From NCBI RefSeq assembly GCF_900240975.1, contig NZ_LT968776.1:3655092-3719091 (forward strand): a DNA stretch of 64,000 bases, read 5' to 3'. The notes under the pieces were generated by a model, which worked only from the letters and a program-made list of their open reading frames with translations, was not told where the DNA came from and did not search any database. The stretch is from Mycobacterium sp. 4858 (GTDB taxonomy: Bacteria; Actinomycetota; Actinomycetes; Mycobacteriales; Mycobacteriaceae). The stretch's first letter is position 1, and each line of letters begins with the position of its first letter. The position numbers and the translations under genes were made by a program. Positions 8,270 through 15,630 of this stretch are shown here, one piece after another.

Positions 8270-8416
8270 TCAGCTCGCCGCTTGCAGTTCTTCGAACTGC
8301 TCGGAGGTCTCGCCTTCCACCAGCACGTCGCCGTGGTAGAGGGCTTCGAAGTCAACCTTGATGACGTCTGCACTCGTGTCGTCGATCCACATGACACTGA
8401 GCGTATGGGCCACCAT
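8270..8416 (-). CDS. small acidic hypothetical protein, 48 aa
   Basis: An open frame runs from an ATG at 8416 to TGA at 8270; a second in-frame ATG at 8392 would give 40 residues beginning MWIDDTSADVIKVDFEALYH. The product is acidic (many D/E, few basic residues). Codon third positions are overwhelmingly G or C, as in real genes here and unlike the AT-richer flanking spacer. No clear ribosome site precedes either ATG, so a leaderless message or a spurious frame is possible. I do not recognise a family. Confidence 0.5.
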   Translation of the reverse strand: MVAHTLSVMWIDDTSADVIKVDFEALYHGDVLVEGETSEQFEELQAAS

Positions 8417-8702
8417 TAAGGAATCTTTGAGTCACGATTCGGAAAATGGTGGCAATTTACCGGCGGGTAGGTTCAGGGCTGTCAAGCCCGGCTTTTGGCC
8501 TCGTGACCTGCTTAATTACCGGCCAAGTTTCTGGCCGGACTCTTAGGGTGGCACCGGTTTAGAAATCGCGCGTTGAACCCTGCGGCCGCCCCCGCGCGTG
8601 CTTGAAGAGGAATCTGTTTGACGCGTGAAAACTAGCGTTTGTTAGGTTGTCGCCGGTACGCCAGCGGCCAGCGCGATCAGCACGGCGGCGGAAGGGCTCG
8701 AC
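8417..8702. other. intergenic spacer before mmpL13 with a hairpin
   Basis: This spacer is AT-richer than its surroundings. It contains one hairpin, CCGGCCA-(6)-TGGCCGG at 8519-8538, followed by a short T-rich run, which may end transcripts before mmpL13. The open frames across it have no coding character. A site GGAAGGG lies just before the mmpL13 ATG. Confidence 0.5.
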
Positions 8703-11024
8703 ATGCTGCAGGGGATCGCCCGCATGGCCATCGCGGCGCCCCGCCGCATCATCGCCATCGGTGTCCTGGTTTTCGTCGCCGCCGCGATCTTCGGCATCCC
8801 GGTCGCCAAGAGTCTGTCTCCCGGCGGTTTCCAGGACCCCCACTCGGAGTCCGCCCGCGCGATCCAGGTGCTGACCGACAAGTTCGGCCAGAGCGGTCAG
8901 CAGATGCTGATCGTGGTGACCGCTCCCGGCGGCAGCGACAGCGCACAGGCCCGCACCGTGGGCACCGACCTCGTCAACCAGCTGCAGAAGTCACCCCTGG
9001 TCTACAACGCGTCGTCACCGTGGACGGTCCCACCTCAAGCGGCCGCCGATCTGCTCAGCCGCGACGGCAAGTCGGGCCTGATCGTGGTGAACCTCAAGGG
9101 CGGCGAGAACTACGCACAGAGCAACGCCCAAACCGTCGCCGACCAATTCGTCCACGACCGTGACGGCGTCACCGTCCGCGCCGGCGGCGCGGCCATGCAG
9201 TACGCGCAGATCAACACGCAGAACCAGGCCGACCTGCTGGTGATGGAGATGATCGCGCTGCCGCTGAGCTTCCTGATCCTGATCTGGGTGTTCGGCGGGC
9301 TGCTGGCGGCGGCGTTGCCGATGGCGCTGGGCGCGCTGGCCGTCGTCGGGTCCATGACGGTGTTGCGGCTGATCACGTTCACCACCGAAGTGTCGATCTT
9401 CGCGCTCAACCTGAGCACCGCGCTGGGCCTGGCGCTGGCCATCGACTACACGCTGCTGATCGTCAGCCGCTACCGCGACGAGTTGGCCGAGGGCGCCGAC
9501 CGGGACGAGGCGCTGATCCGGACCATGGCGACCTCCGGGCGGACGGTGTTGTTCTCCGCGGTCACCGTGGCGCTGTCCATGTCGGCGACGGTGGCGTTCC
9601 CGATGTACTTCCTCAAGTCGTTCGCCTACGCCGGCGTGGCCACCGTGGCCTTCGTCGCGACCGCCTCGATCGTGATCACCCCGGCCGCCATCGTGCTGCT
9701 GGGCCCCCGGCTGGACGCGCTCGACGTGCGCCGGCTGATGCGCCGGGTCTTCCGGCGTCCGGAGCCGGTGCGCAAGCCCGTCGAAGAGCTGTTCTGGTAT
9801 CGATCGACCAAGTTGGTGATGCGCCGCTGGGCGCCGATCGGTGTGACCGTCGTTGCGCTGCTGCTCCTGCTCGGGCTGCCGTTCATGGGCGTCAAATGGG
9901 GTTTCCCGGACGACCGGGTGCTGCCGCGGTCGACCTCGTCGCACCAGGTCGGTGACCAGCTGCGCAACGATTTCGCGAACGACTCCGCGACGTCCGTGCC
10001 GGTCGTCGTCCCCGACGCGCGCGGCCTGAACCCGGCGGACCTCGACACCTACGCCGCAGACCTGTCGCGGGTGCCCGGCGTCGCGGCCGTGTCGGCCCCC
10101 GGCGGGGCGTTCGTCGGCGGGAACCGGACCGGGCCGCCGGTGGGGGCCACCGGCCTGGCCGACGGCAGCGCGTTCCTGACCGTCAGCAGCACAGCGCCGC
10201 TGTTCTCCGCGGCGAGCGACGCCCAACTCCAGCGATTGCACCAGGTGCCCGGGCCGGCGGGGCGGTCCGTCGCGATGGGTGGCGTCGCGCAGGTCAACCG
10301 CGACAGCGTCGACGCGGTCACCGACCGCCTGCCGCTGGTGCTCGGGCTGATGGCCGCGATCACCTTCGCGTTGCTGTTCCTGCTCACCGGTAGCGTGCTG
10401 CTGCCGGTTAAGGCGCTGGCCTGCAACATCCTGTCGCTGACCGCGGCGTTCGGTGCGCTGGTGTGGATCTTCCAGGACGGGCATCTCGGCGCGCTCGGCA
10501 CGACGCCGAGCGGGACGCTGGTCGCGAACATGCCGGTGCTGCTGTTCTGCATCGCCTTCGGGCTGTCGATGGACTACGAGGTGTTCCTGCTGTCCCGTAT
10601 TCGGGAGTACTGGCTCGCGTCCGGGGCCGCTCGACCGGCGAAGCCGAGCCCGAAGCAGGCCGACGCCGCCAACGACGAGAGCGTGGCGCTCGGGGTGGCC
10701 CGCACCGGCCGGGTGATCACCGCCGCCGCGCTGGTGATGTCGATGTCGTTCGCCGCGCTGATCGCCGCGCACGTGTCGTTCATGCGGATGTTCGGCCTCG
10801 GCCTGACGCTCGCCGTGTTCGCCGACGCCACCCTGGTGCGGATGGTCGTGGTGCCCGCCTTCATGCACGTGATGGGCCGGTGGAATTGGTGGGCGCCCAG
10901 GCCGCTGGCCTGGCTGCACGAGCGGTTCGGCATCAGCGAGGGCGGGGCCCACGAGCGCGGATACGTCGAGGCGATCCCGCTTGACGGCGGCCCGCTGGGG
11001 GAACCCGTGGCCAACATCGGTTAA
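8703..11024 (+). CDS. mmpL13: RND-family lipid transporter MmpL13 (unsplit)
   Basis: A 773-residue RND transporter. After an N-terminal helix there is a periplasmic domain, then blocks of membrane helices near residues 175-340 and 545-740. The proton-relay Asp-Tyr pairs typical of MmpL proteins are visible in AIDYTLLIVSRYRDEL (TM4) and SMDYEVFLLSRIREYW (TM10). MmpL proteins export lipids or siderophores across the inner membrane. In M. tuberculosis H37Rv this locus is two genes, mmpL13a and mmpL13b, whose combined length equals this single frame. The cargo is unknown. The start ATG follows a GGAAGGG site. Confidence 0.93.
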   Translation: MLQGIARMAIAAPRRIIAIGVLVFVAAAIFGIPVAKSLSPGGFQDPHSESARAIQVLTDKFGQSGQQMLIVVTAPGGSDSAQARTVGTDLVNQLQKSPLVYNASSPWTVPPQAAADLLSRDGKSGLIVVNLKGGENYAQSNAQTVADQFVHDRDGVTVRAGGAAMQYAQINTQNQADLLVMEMIALPLSFLILIWVFGGLLAAALPMALGALAVVGSMTVLRLITFTTEVSIFALNLSTALGLALAIDYTLLIVSRYRDELAEGADRDEALIRTMATSGRTVLFSAVTVALSMSATVAFPMYFLKSFAYAGVATVAFVATASIVITPAAIVLLGPRLDALDVRRLMRRVFRRPEPVRKPVEELFWYRSTKLVMRRWAPIGVTVVALLLLLGLPFMGVKWGFPDDRVLPRSTSSHQVGDQLRNDFANDSATSVPVVVPDARGLNPADLDTYAADLSRVPGVAAVSAPGGAFVGGNRTGPPVGATGLADGSAFLTVSSTAPLFSAASDAQLQRLHQVPGPAGRSVAMGGVAQVNRDSVDAVTDRLPLVLGLMAAITFALLFLLTGSVLLPVKALACNILSLTAAFGALVWIFQDGHLGALGTTPSGTLVANMPVLLFCIAFGLSMDYEVFLLSRIREYWLASGAARPAKPSPKQADAANDESVALGVARTGRVITAAALVMSMSFAALIAAHVSFMRMFGLGLTLAVFADATLVRMVVVPAFMHVMGRWNWWAPRPLAWLHERFGISEGGAHERGYVEAIPLDGGPLGEPVANIG

Positions 11025-11086
11025 GCACCCGCCCTCGCCGGCAACACCCCTATCCTGAGGCCGATTCGATCGGAAGGTTGACCTGT

Positions 11087-11716
11087 ATGACAACGGCGGT
11101 GGACAACCCGTTCTTCGCGCGCATCTGGCCCGTCGTCGCCACCCACGAGACCGAGGCCATCCGCGCGCTGCGCCGCGAGAACCTGGCCGGGTTGTCGGGG
11201 CGGGTGCTCGAGGTCGGCGCGGGCATCGGGACGAACTTTCCCCACTACCCGGAGTCGGTCCACGAGGTGGTCGCGGTGGAGCCCGAGCCGCGGCTGGCGG
11301 CCCAGGCGCGGGCCGCGGCGGACGTGGTGCCCGCCCGGGTGTTGGTGACGGGGGAGACGGCGGAGGATTTCAGCGGCGGTGAGCCGTTCGACGCCGTGGT
11401 GTGCTCGCTGGTGTTGTGCTCGGTGCGCGACCCCGGCGGCGTGCTGCGGCGGCTGTATTCGTTGCTGCGCCCGGGTGGCGAGTTGCGGTACCTCGAGCAC
11501 GTGGCGAGCGCCGGCGCGCGGGGCCGCCTGCAACGGATCGCCGACGCGACGGTGTGGCCCCGGTTGTTCGGCAACTGCCACACCCACCGGGACACCGAGC
11601 GTGCGATCGTCGACGCCGGATTCGAAGTCGGCGTTTCCCGGCGCGAGTTCACGCTGCCGGCGTGGGCGCCGATGCCGGTGTCCGAATTGCTGCTGGGCCG
11701 CGCCCGCAGGCCGTAG
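11087..11716 (+). CDS. class I SAM-dependent methyltransferase (Rv1147 type)
   Basis: A 209-residue methyltransferase. LSGRVLEVGAGIGTNFPHYP is motif I for S-adenosylmethionine, FDAVVCSLVLCSVRDP is motif II, and LLRPGGELRYLEHV is motif III, the pattern of UbiE/MenG-like and phospholipid methyltransferase-like small-molecule enzymes. The ATG at 11087 was chosen because GGAAGG lies 9 bases upstream; a TTG three codons earlier overlaps that site. It is convergent with the sirtuin gene, with a 7-base gap. The substrate is unknown; the position after mmpL13 hints at lipid modification only by context. Confidence 0.88.
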   Translation: MTTAVDNPFFARIWPVVATHETEAIRALRRENLAGLSGRVLEVGAGIGTNFPHYPESVHEVVAVEPEPRLAAQARAAADVVPARVLVTGETAEDFSGGEPFDAVVCSLVLCSVRDPGGVLRRLYSLLRPGGELRYLEHVASAGARGRLQRIADATVWPRLFGNCHTHRDTERAIVDAGFEVGVSRREFTLPAWAPMPVSELLLGRARRP

Positions 11717-11723
11717 TCGCCGG

Positions 11724-12437
11724 CTACTTCAGCAGGGCGGGCAGCCGCTGCAGCAAGCCGGGCAGCGCCTGGCTCGCGGTCTCGCGGATGCTGATCGTCG
11801 CGTTCCGGGACAGCGGCGTGACCTCCGGATTGACCTCGATGACGGCCGTGCCGCGGGACAGCGCGAGCTCGGCCAGCCCGGCCGCCGGGTAGACGATCGC
11901 CGAGGTCCCGACCACCACCATCACGTCGGCGGCCTCGGTCGCCTCGACGGCGCTCTGCCACGGCGCGTCGGGCAACGGCTCACCGAACCACACGATGTCC
12001 GGCCGGATCAGGCCGCCGCAGTGACAGACCGGCGGCTCGACCTCGAGCGTCGGTTCCGCCATCTTGGGCAGCGCGCCGGTGTAAGGCATACCGCAACGGT
12101 CGCAACGGAATTCGAACAGGCTGCCGTGCAGGTGGTGGACCGGCATGCTGCCGGCGCGCTCATGCAGGTCGTCGACGTTCTGGGTGATCACGCTGACCTC
12201 GGCGCCGTCCTGCCAGGCGGCGATGGCGCGGTGCCCCGTGTTGGGCTGGACGTCGGCCACCAGGTAGTGACGCCACAGGTACCATCCCCAGACCCGCTCG
12301 GGGTTGTCGCGCCAGCCCTGCGTGCTGGACAGCTCGTAGGGATCGAAGCGGGCCCACAATCCGTTCTTGTCGTCACGGAAGGTCGGCACCCCGCTCTCCG
12401 CGGAGATCCCCGCGCCGCTCAGCACCGTTACTCGCAT
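11724..12437 (-). CDS. NAD-dependent protein deacylase, sirtuin (Rv1151c type)
   Basis: A 237-residue class III sirtuin that removes acyl groups from lysines while consuming NAD. VLSGAGISAESGVPTFRDD is the NAD-binding motif, TQNVDDLHERAG carries the catalytic histidine, and CDRC with CHCG form the zinc site. The ATG at 12437 gives MRVTVLSGAG, matching the family start and the 237-residue length of Rv1151c; an upstream in-frame extension runs into the divergent GntR gene and is rejected. The start lies 37 bases from the divergent gntR start, so they may share a control region. Confidence 0.93.
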   Translation of the reverse strand: MRVTVLSGAGISAESGVPTFRDDKNGLWARFDPYELSSTQGWRDNPERVWGWYLWRHYLVADVQPNTGHRAIAAWQDGAEVSVITQNVDDLHERAGSMPVHHLHGSLFEFRCDRCGMPYTGALPKMAEPTLEVEPPVCHCGGLIRPDIVWFGEPLPDAPWQSAVEATEAADVMVVVGTSAIVYPAAGLAELALSRGTAVIEVNPEVTPLSRNATISIRETASQALPGLLQRLPALLK

Positions 12438-12474
12438 CCCACAAAGATAGCCGTGCTTGGGACATACTGAGGAC

Positions 12475-12840
12475 GTGGAGCTGCGGGATTTGCTGAAGGT
12501 CGATGTGAAGGCGGGCAAACCGCTGTTCGACCAGCTCAGGACCCAGGTCATCGACGGCGTTCGGGCGGGCGCGCTCCCCCCGGGCACCCGGCTCCCCACT
12601 GTGCGCGACCTGGCCGGGCAGCTGGGCGTGGCGGCGAACACCGTCGCCCGCGCCTACCGGGAACTCGAGTCGGCGGCGATCGTCGAAACCCGCGGGCGCT
12701 TCGGCACTTTCATCTCCCGCTTCGACCCGACGGACGCCGCGATGGCCGCCGCCGCCAAGGAGTACGTCGAGGTGGCCCGGGCGCTGGGGCTGACCAAATC
12801 CGACGCGATGCGCTACCTCACCAACGTGCCGGACGACTGA
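12475..12840 (+). CDS. GntR family transcriptional regulator (YtrA-like, short)
   Basis: A 121-residue regulator with a GntR winged helix at residues 10-75 (PLFDQLRTQVIDGVRAGAL, LPTVRDLAGQLGVAANTVAR) and only a short helical tail instead of a large effector domain, as in the YtrA subfamily. The GTG at 12475 gives MELRDLLKVDVKAGKP, matching Rv1152 in start and length. GAGG sits too close for normal Shine-Dalgarno spacing, so the mRNA may be leaderless. It is divergent from the sirtuin gene. Confidence 0.9.
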   Translation: MELRDLLKVDVKAGKPLFDQLRTQVIDGVRAGALPPGTRLPTVRDLAGQLGVAANTVARAYRELESAAIVETRGRFGTFISRFDPTDAAMAAAAKEYVEVARALGLTKSDAMRYLTNVPDD

Positions 12841-12850
12841 GCGCGCCGTC

Positions 12851-13372
12851 TCAACGCAGCACCTTCGCCAGCGTGCGCAGGTTGCGCGTGGTGGTCGAGG
12901 ACTTGTAGCGCGGCTTGCCCATCGTCTTGCCGATCGTGCTGTCCAGGGTGCCGCCCTTGGGCACCTGCCAGTAGATGACGCCCGCGCCGGCGCCGATCCT
13001 CTCGTGCGGGCCGGCATCCTCGCCCAGTGCGGCGAGTTCGTCGAGCGCGGCTTTGTCGGCGACGAACGTGACGTAGGACTGATAGCCGTCGACCTCCGGC
13101 TCGAACGGGTAGGCGTCGACGACGGCCCGCACCGTCGCGAGGTCATAAACGAGCACCCAGGCGTCGTAGCCAAACCTCTCGCGCAGCGCGGCCTCGGCCT
13201 TTTTGCGCACGGCGGCGGCACCGGCGGGTGACTGCAGCACGACGTTGCCGCTGGCCAGGATGGTGCGCACGCCCGTGAAGCCGGCGTCGGTGAATGCGCG
13301 CGCCACCTCGGCCATCTTGAGGTTGACGCCGCCGACGTTGACACCGCGCAGGAAGGCCGCGTACTCGGTCAT
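12851..13372 (-). CDS. DUF1697 family protein
   Basis: A 173-residue protein. MTEYAAFLRGVNVGGVNLKM at the N-terminus, followed by GFTGVRTILASGNVVLQS, is the hallmark of DUF1697, a widespread actinobacterial family of unknown function. The family has a ferredoxin-like fold and is not known to have an enzymatic role. It is convergent with gntR (10-base gap) and divergent to the Rv1155-type gene, with 77 bases between starts. I recall no gene of this family at this point in M. tuberculosis, where an O-methyltransferase gene sits, so it may be a lineage-specific replacement. Confidence 0.88.
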   Translation of the reverse strand: MTEYAAFLRGVNVGGVNLKMAEVARAFTDAGFTGVRTILASGNVVLQSPAGAAAVRKKAEAALRERFGYDAWVLVYDLATVRAVVDAYPFEPEVDGYQSYVTFVADKAALDELAALGEDAGPHERIGAGAGVIYWQVPKGGTLDSTIGKTMGKPRYKSSTTTRNLRTLAKVLR

Positions 13373-13449
13373 GATCCGATTTCACCAGGGCGGCTCGCGC
13401 TGACCCGATCCGGGACCCGTTGCTGGACGCGCGACGTAGGCTTTCTCCC

Positions 13450-13893
13450 ATGGGGCGCCAAGTCTTCGACGACAAGCTGCTGGCCGTGATCAGTGGAAAC
13501 TCGCTCGGAGTGCTGGCCACCATCAAGCGTGACGGGCGCCCTCAGCTGTCGAACGTGAGCTACCACTTCGACCCGCGCGACCTGGCGGTGCGGGTGTCGA
13601 TCACCGAGCCGCGCGCCAAGACCCGCAACCTGCGCCGCGACCCGCGGGCGTCCATCCTGGTCGACGCCGACGACGGGTGGTCCTACGCGGTGGCCGAGGG
13701 CACGGCGATCCTGACGCCGCCGGCGGCCGACCCCGGCGACGACACCGTCGAGGCGCTGATTGCCTTGTACCGCAACATCGCCGGCGAACACCCGGACTGG
13801 GACGAATACCGCCAGGCGATGGTCACCGACCGGCGGGTGCTGCTGACGCTGCCGATCTCGCACGTGTACGGCATGCCGCCCGGGATGCGGTAG
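13450..13893 (+). CDS. F420-binding PPOX-class flavin/deazaflavin enzyme (Rv1155 type)
   Basis: A 147-residue split beta-barrel protein. LGVLATIKRDGRPQLSNVSY and RAKTRNLRRDPRASILVDAD are nearly as in Rv1155, an F420-binding member of the flavin/deazaflavin oxidoreductase superfamily. The ATG at 13450 gives the same start and the same 147-residue length; the open frame ten codons upstream is not used. It may reduce small molecules with F420H2, and fbiC, needed for F420, lies in the same window. It is transcribed with the DUF5302 gene 37 bases downstream. Confidence 0.92.
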   Translation: MGRQVFDDKLLAVISGNSLGVLATIKRDGRPQLSNVSYHFDPRDLAVRVSITEPRAKTRNLRRDPRASILVDADDGWSYAVAEGTAILTPPAADPGDDTVEALIALYRNIAGEHPDWDEYRQAMVTDRRVLLTLPISHVYGMPPGMR

Positions 13894-13930
13894 CCGCCCG
13901 ATTCCGGAGATCCCGGGCTAGGCTGCCGGT

Positions 13931-14119
13931 ATGGCTGAACCCAAGTCTTCCGAGGCGCCGCAATCGGACGACGACACCAAGCGTAAGTTCCGCGAAGCCC
14001 TCGACCGCAAGATGGCCAAGTCGTCGGGCGGGTCCGACCACAAGAACGGCGCCGGCAAGCAGTCGCGTGCGCACGGACCGGTGGAGAACCGCCGTGAATT
14101 CCGCCGCAAGAGCGGGTGA
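13931..14119 (+). CDS. small charged DUF5302 family protein
   Basis: A 62-residue very hydrophilic protein. SDDDTKRKFREALDRKMAKS followed by a Gly/Ser-rich linker and a basic tail matches the actinobacterial DUF5302 family, of unknown function and probably largely disordered. The ATG at 13931 lies 37 bases after the Rv1155-type gene, so the two are probably co-transcribed. A hairpin terminator follows. Confidence 0.82.
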   Translation: MAEPKSSEAPQSDDDTKRKFREALDRKMAKSSGGSDHKNGAGKQSRAHGPVENRREFRRKSG

Positions 14120-14146
14120 GAGGCGCCGGGACGTGTTGTGCTACGA

Positions 14147-14166
14147 CGGCTTTCGTCGCAAAGCCG
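14147..14166. terminator. hairpin between convergent genes
   Basis: CGGCTTT-(CGTCGC)-AAAGCCG forms a 7-base perfect stem 27 bases after the DUF5302 stop and just before the end of the convergent SnoaL-like gene. It could serve both directions. Confidence 0.5.
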
Positions 14167-14168
14167 GC

Positions 14169-14699
14169 TCAGCCGTTCGGCGGTGCGAATAGGCCCACCG
14201 ACGGGTCGGCCTGGCCCGGTTGGCCGCGCAGGCTGCCCCGGGTGCTGGGGTGCCCGAAGTTCACTTGCGACGGGTCGTTCTGATAGGCCCAGTCCGCGAC
14301 GATGGTGCGCCGGGTGAACTTCCAGCGGCCCTCGTGTTTGGCGTAGGAGTCCACGTACCGGCCGCCGATGACGACGTCTGAGTCGTGTTCGGGACCGGCG
14401 AAGGTGTGAAACACCAGGCAGTAGATTTCGCCGCGGGCGGTGTCACCCTCGATCACGAAGTTCGTCGTGGTGATGTTGTGTTGGGAGACAAGCACATACG
14501 GTTCCGCCGCCCGCAGCTGCGCGATGAACTCGTCGACGCCGCCGGTGGAGAACGAGCCGTGTGAGTCCGTCGCGTCGGGGTGGTACAGGCCGCGAAGCGT
14601 CGCATAGTCGGCGCGGTCGACCGCGCGGCAATAGGCAGTGACGAGTGCGTGCAGTTCGTCGCGGGCCAGCATCAGCGCCAACCGGGCCTCGTCCACCAC
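14169..14699 (-). CDS. SnoaL-like / NTF2 fold protein
   Basis: A 176-residue protein of the SnoaL_4/NTF2-like superfamily. A helix ALVTAYCRAVDRADYATLRG is followed by LYHPDATDSHGSF, then beta strands VSQHNITTTNFVIEGDTARG and GRYVDSYAKHEGRWKFTRRT. Such cone-shaped domains act as small dehydratases, isomerases or limonene-epoxide-hydrolase-like enzymes, or only bind ligands. The C-terminal 30 residues are a Pro/Gly-rich tail. Two adjacent GTG codons (14699 and 14696) could start it. No operon partner is present. Confidence 0.85.
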   Translation of the reverse strand: MVDEARLALMLARDELHALVTAYCRAVDRADYATLRGLYHPDATDSHGSFSTGGVDEFIAQLRAAEPYVLVSQHNITTTNFVIEGDTARGEIYCLVFHTFAGPEHDSDVVIGGRYVDSYAKHEGRWKFTRRTIVADWAYQNDPSQVNFGHPSTRGSLRGQPGQADPSVGLFAPPNG

Positions 14700-14816
14700 C
14701 CGGTCACGATAACGCGGTGGTTATCTGCTGGTCGTCAGCGCCTTTCCGGTAGGTAGTCTGTCGACCACGGGGGACTTCGGGCTTAGGGTGTTCAGCGGAA
14801 AGGGAGGTCGTCGACG

Positions 14817-15389
14817 GTGACACTGTGGCTCGCTCAAGACCCCGAGGCCGACGCGCTGCTGGACGAGAACCCGTTGGCCCTGCTCATCGGGATGGTGCTC
14901 GATCAGCAGGTGCCCTTCGAGACGGCATTTGCCGGGCCCAAGAAGATCGCGGACCGGATGGGCGGCTTCGGTGCCCATGAAATCGCCGAGTACGACCCGG
15001 ACAAGTTCGCCGCCCTGTGCGCGGAAAAGCCTGCGATACACCGGTTTCCCGGATCGATGGCCAAGCGGATCCAGGCCCTGGCGCAGATCATCGTGGACCG
15101 TTACGACGGCGACGCGGCGGCGCTGTGGACATCCGGCGACCCGGACGGCGCGGAGCTGCTGCGCCGCATCAAGGGGCTCCCAGGGTTCGGCGAGGTCAAG
15201 GCGCAGATTTTCCTGGCGCTGCTGGGCAAGCAGTACGGCGTCGACGTCGAAGGCTGGCGCGCGGCGGCCGGGCAGTTCGGCAAGGACGGCACCCACATCT
15301 CCGTCGCCGACATCGTCGACGCCCAGTCGATGGGCAAGGTGCGTTCCTACAAGAAGCAGATGAAGGCAGCAGCCAAGGCGGCGAAGTAG
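14817..15389 (+). CDS. HhH-GPD type base excision repair protein (Rv1156 type)
   Basis: A 190-residue helix-hairpin-helix protein of the DNA glycosylase superfamily. NPLALLIGMVLDQQVPFETA at the N-terminus and RIKGLPGFGEVKAQIFLALL in the HhH region match the HhH-GPD domain. This short subfamily, like Rv1156, lacks the Fe-S cluster loop of MutY/Nth. It presumably recognises a damaged base, but the lesion is unknown. The GTG at 14817 follows the strong site AAAGGGAGG. A DUF1059 gene follows 29 bases later, probably in the same transcript. Confidence 0.87.
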   Translation: MTLWLAQDPEADALLDENPLALLIGMVLDQQVPFETAFAGPKKIADRMGGFGAHEIAEYDPDKFAALCAEKPAIHRFPGSMAKRIQALAQIIVDRYDGDAAALWTSGDPDGAELLRRIKGLPGFGEVKAQIFLALLGKQYGVDVEGWRAAAGQFGKDGTHISVADIVDAQSMGKVRSYKKQMKAAAKAAK

Positions 15390-15418
15390 CTGGGTGACCA
15401 GAAGGGAAGGGCGGCAAC

Positions 15419-15565
15419 GTGAAGACACACCTGACGTGTCCGTGCGGGGAAGCCATCGTCGGCAAGGATGAGGACGAACTGGTCGAGCTGACGCAGGCTC
15501 ATCTGGCCAGCGATCACCCGGGCCTCGAGTACGACCGGGACGCGATCCTGTTCATGGCGTACTAG
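15419..15565 (+). CDS. DUF1059 small zinc-ribbon-like protein, 48 aa
   Basis: A GTG at 15419 with the site GAAGGGAAGGG opens a 48-residue frame. TCPCGE near the start, KDEDELVELTQAHLASDHPG in the middle and ILFMAY at the end match DUF1059, a family of very small proteins with a CxC near the N-terminus and a conserved His pair. Their function is unknown. It follows the HhH-GPD gene by 29 bases and is closed by a long hairpin terminator. Confidence 0.82.
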   Translation: MKTHLTCPCGEAIVGKDEDELVELTQAHLASDHPGLEYDRDAILFMAY

Positions 15566-15574
15566 CGCCGACAC

Positions 15575-15614
15575 TCCGGGCGCGCGTGTCCCGTGGGGGA
15601 CACGCGCGCCCGGA
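15575..15614. terminator. strong bidirectional terminator between convergent genes
   Basis: An 18-base perfect stem (15575-15592 with 15597-15614) closes a GTGG loop. It lies 9 bases after the DUF1059 stop and 16 bases before the end of the convergent Ala/Pro-rich gene, so it can end transcripts from either side. Confidence 0.9.
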
Positions 15615-15630
15615 ACGGTGTCGGTGCGGC

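Noticed and set aside
8358..8546. Plus-strand 62-codon frame in the mmpL13 spacer
   Set aside because: Its codon composition is not gene-like, it crosses the hairpin and it is antisense to the better minus-strand small frame.
9015..11093. 692-codon minus-strand frame over mmpL13
   Set aside because: It has His/Arg/Gln-rich low complexity, typical of shadows opposite membrane proteins.
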